Positions 58,601-64,000 of a DNA stretch of 64,000 bases are shown in pieces. Source of the stretch: Centroberyx gerrardi (Eukaryota > Chordata > Actinopteri > Beryciformes > Berycidae). The position numbers and the translations under genes are program-made. The stretch lies in assembly GCF_048128805.1 (NCBI RefSeq), contig NC_135997.1, forward strand, positions 18,292,315-18,356,314. Direction: 5' to 3'. Within the stretch, counting starts at the first letter, position 1; each line of letters starts with the position of its first letter. The notes under the pieces were generated by a model. It was not told the DNA's origin, did no database searches, and saw only the letters and a program-made list of their open reading frames with translations.

Positions 58601-59439
58601 CAGTCTTAATTATGAGTCGTTAGTTAATATATTAGACTACACAAAACAAATTATTTGGAATTAATAACGATGCATGGTGAGCTACTGAAGGATACAAAAC
58701 TAAGTTTATTGATGTTCATCTTTACACCCATGGATTTCCCCCTTTGCCTTATGATGTGTGTGTGCATCATAACAAAATTGCTACCTGTATCACTTTGACA
58801 GTAACTAGGCTACTCAACTACGATTATTAATAAGTAAATGAAATGAATTAAACAGATACTGTACTGAGATGATCCAGGAGTGCCCTATGGTAAAAAAAAA
58901 CAAAAAAAACCTAATTTCATCCAGCAGTTGCACTAAACAAATTGTTGTATCTAAAAGGGACACATTAGTTATCATTATTATTATTAGTTATTATTAGTGA
59001 CATAGCCTACTTCACACCATCATTTTCACACATCATCATTTTTCACTTCCATCATTTTCATAGGCTATATGCTATAGAGATTCACATGGTAATGTGTCAT
59101 ATAGATTATCATATTGCCTCACAGACCCCTTGAGACCTTGACATGATGAGGCTCAATCTGATATGTTGCTCTGAGAAAAGGAGGGTGAAGATAATTTAAG
59201 GATTCAGTATCAGAAATAATTTAGTGGTACACTATCACAAAACTACACCGGCTGAATGAAGGATCATTCTGATTCCAAGCTTGCATGTTCCTATTGCGTT
59301 TACTCCCAACTGGAACAAGAAAGATTTTCAGTTTTCGTTTTTTTTTTTATATGCAATAGATTGTTTTCATTTCATAATTTAAGGATAGTCCGACTGGAAC
59401 ATACAGACTGTGTGGAATTCTACAAACACACTTCTATAG

Positions 59440-59440
<1 letters not shown>

Positions 59441-59474
<34 letters not shown>
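59441..59474. repeat. (CTTT)n microsatellite
   Basis: Eight tandem CTTT units upstream of CDYL2. Confidence 0.95.
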
Positions 59475-59475
<1 letters not shown>

Positions 59476-60495
59476 GACAAAAATCATTTCATATCTTGAA
59501 GCAATGTTTTGCTTTGTATGAACATTTTAATTTTTCAGCACACATATACAGTACCTCTATTGGAGTTCATGAATGATCAACCACCAAAATCAGCCTCACC
59601 ACCAAAACATAGTCTAAAAATCATACATCTAAGACAACATACATACGGCAAAGTAAACCCAGGTTATGATATTTCAAACGGCATAGGAACACACAGTATA
59701 TTTCAAGAATAACTTTGCCTGTTTTTTCAATGAGGACTGGGGAAAGGAGCTGAATGCAGGTGATGTACAGCTGACCCCAGGACAGTAGTGTTGGAGCCTT
59801 ACTGCTCCTGAAGGTGTGCTGAAAAGTAAAAAATATCTGACCGTGTTACTTTAACAGAAAGTTTTCATCACTGTACAAACAAATGCTACAAAAATTGTGA
59901 TTATATCAGTTACATGAGTTTTTGCTTGGCTGACATGACAACACTGACCTGTGCACACTGTAGCTATTATCAAAGCAGTGGAGTAACTGTGCCTTTACTT
60001 TGCCCTTCATTTTAGATTAAAAACTATTGTGCTTTGGTCAGAAATATTTGAAATACTTCACAGAATGAGGTGCAACACAATATCATGAATATCATTTTCA
60101 ATAACTCTTGAAGTTCAAGGGCATTTTATAGGCCTAAAGACTTTGGTTGAGTGTTAGCAAGATGCTGATTATATAAAGAGACAAGATAGACTTTAGAATA
60201 TATTACCATGACCAACAAGAATGGAGTGACACTGTCAGTGTTGGTAGAAATAACTTTCTAAATGTATCATGATGGAACATGAATCGCCAATGTTGAGCAA
60301 ATGTTTGCAGTTGCTAAAAAGCCCTCTGGTTGCGTATTTGAAATAATGTTTCATAATTTCATCACATCACTGAGTGTATACCTGAAGTGTCTTATATATT
60401 GCCAAACAGTTCATTCAAACCCTGGTGGGTGTCACTGAATAAACCATGTGTGTTCGGTTCTCAGACAGTGGGGATTCTGTTTGTTCCATAAACAA

Positions 60496-60498
<3 letters not shown>

Positions 60499-60536
<38 letters not shown>

Positions 60537-60537
60537 T

Positions 60538-60570
<33 letters not shown>

Positions 60571-60575
60571 GGGGG
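60499..60575. repeat. (TG)n microsatellite with G run
   Basis: About 34 TG units with TT and GG interruptions ending in a run of nine G bases. Confidence 0.96.
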
Positions 60576-61542
60576 AATTAGGTTTCCTGGGATCTTTCTG
60601 ACACCATTTATTGTAGCCAGGGTCTGCATCTGTTACACTGCACTTCATGCGGTGCTCCTCTTATGAGTCTTTCTTTGAAGGGTATACTCGGCTTTCCCTG
60701 GTTGTTTTATTAAGCTACAGAGGGAAATGTTTTGAATGGGAGGAAAAAGGAACTTTGGACTTTCTTTTATGTAGTCACACTGACAGAATCCGAAACTGCA
60801 TTTTATATCATCAAATAAGGAGAGGTCACGCAATTCCAAACAAGCTCTCAAAATGATTTCATTTTATATCATACTTCCATGTTTAATTATAGAATATTTC
60901 CACTCTTGCTCTGTTTTGTGACAGCTTAAGCTGCAGATATGAAGGAAGGGTGAGGAAATGGCAAAACAGGAAGTGCTGTCTGGGTAGATTTCAGTTGGCT
61001 GTAGGCTGGGAGACAGCTATAGGCTTACTCCATGGGGAAAAAATAGCCTTTTCATCAGCAAAGAGCCCAACAGTTCAGAGGAACGGATTTACAAGTTTTC
61101 CAGAGGAGCATCAAGTTTCACCATATAGTGCAAATACTGCATTTTTCCATACTTCAGCTTTCTGAGTGACACCTATATCAGCTGTCGGCAGCGAAGCTAC
61201 TGTTCCCTGTTTCAAATTATGGATATTGGTGAAACAGGGGGATGATTGATTTCTTTCCTTTTATCACAGAGATGCTATTTCCTTTGTCATTAGTGTTGAG
61301 CCGCTTGCTATCGTCTGTTGTGACAGGTGTGATCGTGACTCGTCTGTCATCATCCATCATTTCATACACAACCTACAGCCCCAGAGGCTGAGGGTGCAGA
61401 CAGTGTTGAAAAGACATCAAGCATTCAGTTTGTCTTTTAGAATATATTCAGTTAGCACAAAACGGGTAAGCTGATCCCTGCTTCCATCAGGAAATCTGAG
61501 CTTGAGCCCTGGCAGTGTTCAGTGTCCGTCAGCTTTGGGGAT

Positions 61543-61573
61543 CATCCATCCATCCATCCATCCATCCATCCAT
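61543..61573. repeat. (ATCC)n microsatellite
   Basis: About seven tandem CATC/ATCC units. Confidence 0.93.
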
Positions 61574-63775
61574 GAATGATATGATGATTTGACAATATGT
61601 ATATATTTTATTTTGGCAGCCATGAGGTGCACTTGTCATCGTAACACCCACGAAGAGACAGGGGTGGGAACATCAGTAAATTTCATGGCATTTGAATTAA
61701 AAATCGCAATGAGGACTTTTATTGTGGAATTTTCACTGGCACAAATGACATGACAAGCATTAACTAAACAGTATGTGTTTAGCTGTTGTGAATCCCTCAT
61801 TCAGGCATTATAATTGTGTTACAAACTGGAGTTCAAACGTTGCCATTATTCTGGTGTGTAGCAGGGTGTTTCTGTAGAACTTGCCACTTCATGAATAATG
61901 ATAAAGGTTAAAAAACCAAGCCTTCGGAGAGCCAAGTGTTCTTCATTGTTAAGCCTGATTTTGGGTACAGTGAGGTTTCACACTAGTACTCAACAACACA
62001 GGCCAAACTATTTTTTTCCTCATTGCCTCCTCCAAATAGGATGCATAAATTTATCGGCCCAAATTCAACTGCCAAGCACTGTATAGGATGATGTGGAGGT
62101 GTGAACCAACTTTATGGCTCAGTGGGGGCTAGTGCTTGGATTGCAATACAATAGATTTTTTTCTTTTTGCCAAATTCAACACTCTGAGCAGCAAATAAAA
62201 AAAAAAAATCAATCAACATGTAAGGGATAATGTAGGCTACAGTGGGCTGGTCATTATTGCAAAATAAGCCTTGACAGGGTGAATCAAGACTATTTTTCAA
62301 TAATGACCGTCTCCCTGTGCATTATGTCGCTTATTACAAGGCTGCTTACCAAGGACATTAATCATTTGACACAAAATATTGATTTAAAATGATTTTATTA
62401 CAAGCTAAAGCAATTTACAAGCTTTGCTAAAGAAATAGTTCAGCAGGACTGCAACCATAGAAACGTGTGTAGCTAGCATCCATGGGCTACAGTGTAGGAG
62501 AAGTGCAACCATAGCAACGAGAACAAATCCGGTAAGATTGCCGTTCAGCCTCTAAGCAGCAATCAAAAGTTTTGTGCTCTTTGAATAAATTAAAAGTAAT
62601 ATTCAAAAATCTTCCATGTTTCTAACCCAGGAAAGTGTTTGTCTGCAGTAACCAAGGATAATGTCTTTTTGACACAAGGACACTAATTAATTTGATTCTA
62701 AATCAACAAAAACAACCAGACTTCTTGACTGAGAGATGTGAAACAGCAGTCTGCTATTCAGAAATAACAGACCTTTTAAGACTTTCATTCGCAAATCAGA
62801 ATTGAGCATACAACAAAGCCTTGTAATAAAGCCTATATATTGGTACCAGAACCAATCATGTCAAATGCTAAAATAAAATGTGAAGTTTAAATGGATACAT
62901 CTGAGGTTCATCAAACATTTAATTCAACTCATTGCTCTCAAAATGGCAGAAACAGAAAGAGGATAGACTTGTTTGCACTGACTTCACATTTTGTCTTCCC
63001 CACAGACCTTAAGAAATCACTATAGAACAGTAGGAGCTTGAATGGATCTTCATAATTGGGTATAATGGCTTCACATCACATCACCACATCATCATTATTC
63101 TAAGCAAACAACGTTTCTCTCTCCTCTCCTGCCTTGGTTGCCCATTGTTTGAATCAGCCACTGGTCTAGGGGGGATGTCTAGAGGTCAGTGTAGCACAAG
63201 GCATTCTGGCAAACTGACCATTTGAGCAATTTCAGTAAGCTGGCTACTCTGTTTCTCCTGGTTTCTCCCCATGCCGTTTAAAAAAATTGGTGCATAATTC
63301 AGGCTGTTATGGAATATATAGGCATGGTTAAAGCGTGTTTATGTCCTCCCAGTGTTACCTTCCTTTAAAGTCACAATGAAACCGCATTTGAGAGCATTTT
63401 GTTTCCTTAATGTGATGTATTTACTGTTGAAACAGGATATTGGGGTGGGGAGGGACCATTCATAAGTGTAAACTAATATGATATCAGTTAAGGAGAGTAA
63501 GGCAGTGTTATTTGATGTGAGGGGTGGGATTGTTAAAAAATCTGTGACCGTTTGACTGGTTAGAATTTTTTTGTACTCCTCCTGGTACACAATGAAGTCA
63601 CCACTAAAGATTTTCTGTTTTCCAGGACGTAAAAGTAATGAGATTTTGATATAAAAACACAAGGAAATAATGTGTTGGTCTTTTTTTTTTTTTGGCATAA
63701 AGTCAAATAAGTGTATGGTATGATAATTAGAATGAGCTAAAAAGGTGAAATAGCAGTTTTTCATTTCATTGTGAC

Positions 63776-63981
63776 TTAAAGAGACTTAAGCGGGTATACT
63801 CTTCTTTCCCTGCAGTGTGCCCACTCATAACTCCAACTGGCCTTGACTGTTCTCCCTCCTGACTTACGAGTATTACGAGTGCATATATTTTTAGCATGGG
63901 TGGCCTGAGTGGGAAACGAACCCCTAACCCTGGCATGTGTTAGTGCCATGTTCTGCCCACTGAGCCACACAGGAGAGCTTA
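63776..63981 (-). mobile_element. tRNA-derived SINE
   Basis: On the minus strand a good A box (TGGCTCAGTGGG, 63967-63956) is followed at tRNA-like spacing by a B box (GGTTCGTTTCC, 63922-63912). Together they form a Pol III promoter derived from a tRNA. A non-tRNA body continues to about 63776, where the copy ends near AAGTCTCTTT. There is no poly(A) tail, as in several fish tRNA-SINEs. The family is not named here. Confidence 0.7.
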
Positions 63982-64000
63982 TCTCCTGAAGGAACACTTT

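Larger units (their letters stand above)
58601..64000. other. Intergenic DNA upstream of CDYL2
   Basis: No exon is supported in this 5.4-kb stretch. It is AT-rich with microsatellites and a SINE at the right end. The 141-codon minus frame at 63339-63764 has no recognisable domain and sits in AT-rich DNA; I treat it as chance. Confidence 0.7.

Noticed and set aside
62113-62160. TGGCTCAGTGGGGGCTAGTG, like a tRNA A box
   Set aside because: No B box follows at proper spacing and no cloverleaf is possible, so it is at most a tiny SINE remnant.
63339-63764. 141-codon minus frame
   Set aside because: AT-rich, no domain, ends against a SINE. Its length is within chance for such a composition.

Overview
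The window is vertebrate nuclear DNA, almost certainly from a ray-finned (teleost) fish. Four split genes with GT-AG introns are recognisable by protein family. The non-coding DNA is full of short hAT-, piggyBac-, Tc1- and Harbinger-type elements and long dinucleotide repeats, as is usual in teleosts. There is no prokaryotic, viral or plasmid content. The species cannot be told from the sequence alone.

Layout. Positions 1-2935 are the probable 3'UTR of ATMIN, with a possible 3' end of an unseen plus-strand gene at the left edge. ATMIN (minus, CDS 2936-9765, 4 exons, 784 aa) and CENPN (minus, CDS 10986-16954, 10 exons, 340 aa) lie in tandem. CMC2 (plus, CDS 19078-19519, 3 coding exons, 78 aa) is head-to-head with CENPN across a shared promoter interval at about 16955-17950. 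CDYL2 (minus, CDS 24586-58167, 7 exons, 520 aa) fills most of the rest. It has a long 3'UTR, an 8.3-kb third intron and an 18.9-kb first intron. Positions 58168-64000 are its promoter and upstream intergenic DNA, with microsatellites and a tRNA-derived SINE. Every exon junction was phased by hand: exon lengths sum to whole codons and the proteins are close to the usual lengths of their families.

The genes are not an operon or a pathway. ATMIN is a zinc-finger/TQT-motif transcription regulator that binds dynein light chain. CENPN is an inner-kinetochore subunit that reads CENP-A nucleosomes. CMC2 is a twin-CX9C mitochondrial intermembrane-space protein linked to cytochrome oxidase. CDYL2 is a chromodomain/crotonase-fold chromatin reader. 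The cluster ATMIN-CENPN-CMC2-CDYL2 is a conserved vertebrate synteny block (human 16q23). From memory of the human order, CDYL2 is flipped here relative to the other three.

I found no undescribed gene system. The most unusual structures are: a 173-bp inverted duplication with one mismatch around an AT microsatellite in CDYL2 intron 3; a 597-bp foldback element bounded by TTAA that carries a perfect TCTCGCGAGA palindrome; a hAT-type MITE with a perfect 8-bp target duplication that makes up most of CDYL2 intron 5; and several simple repeats placed directly against splice sites.
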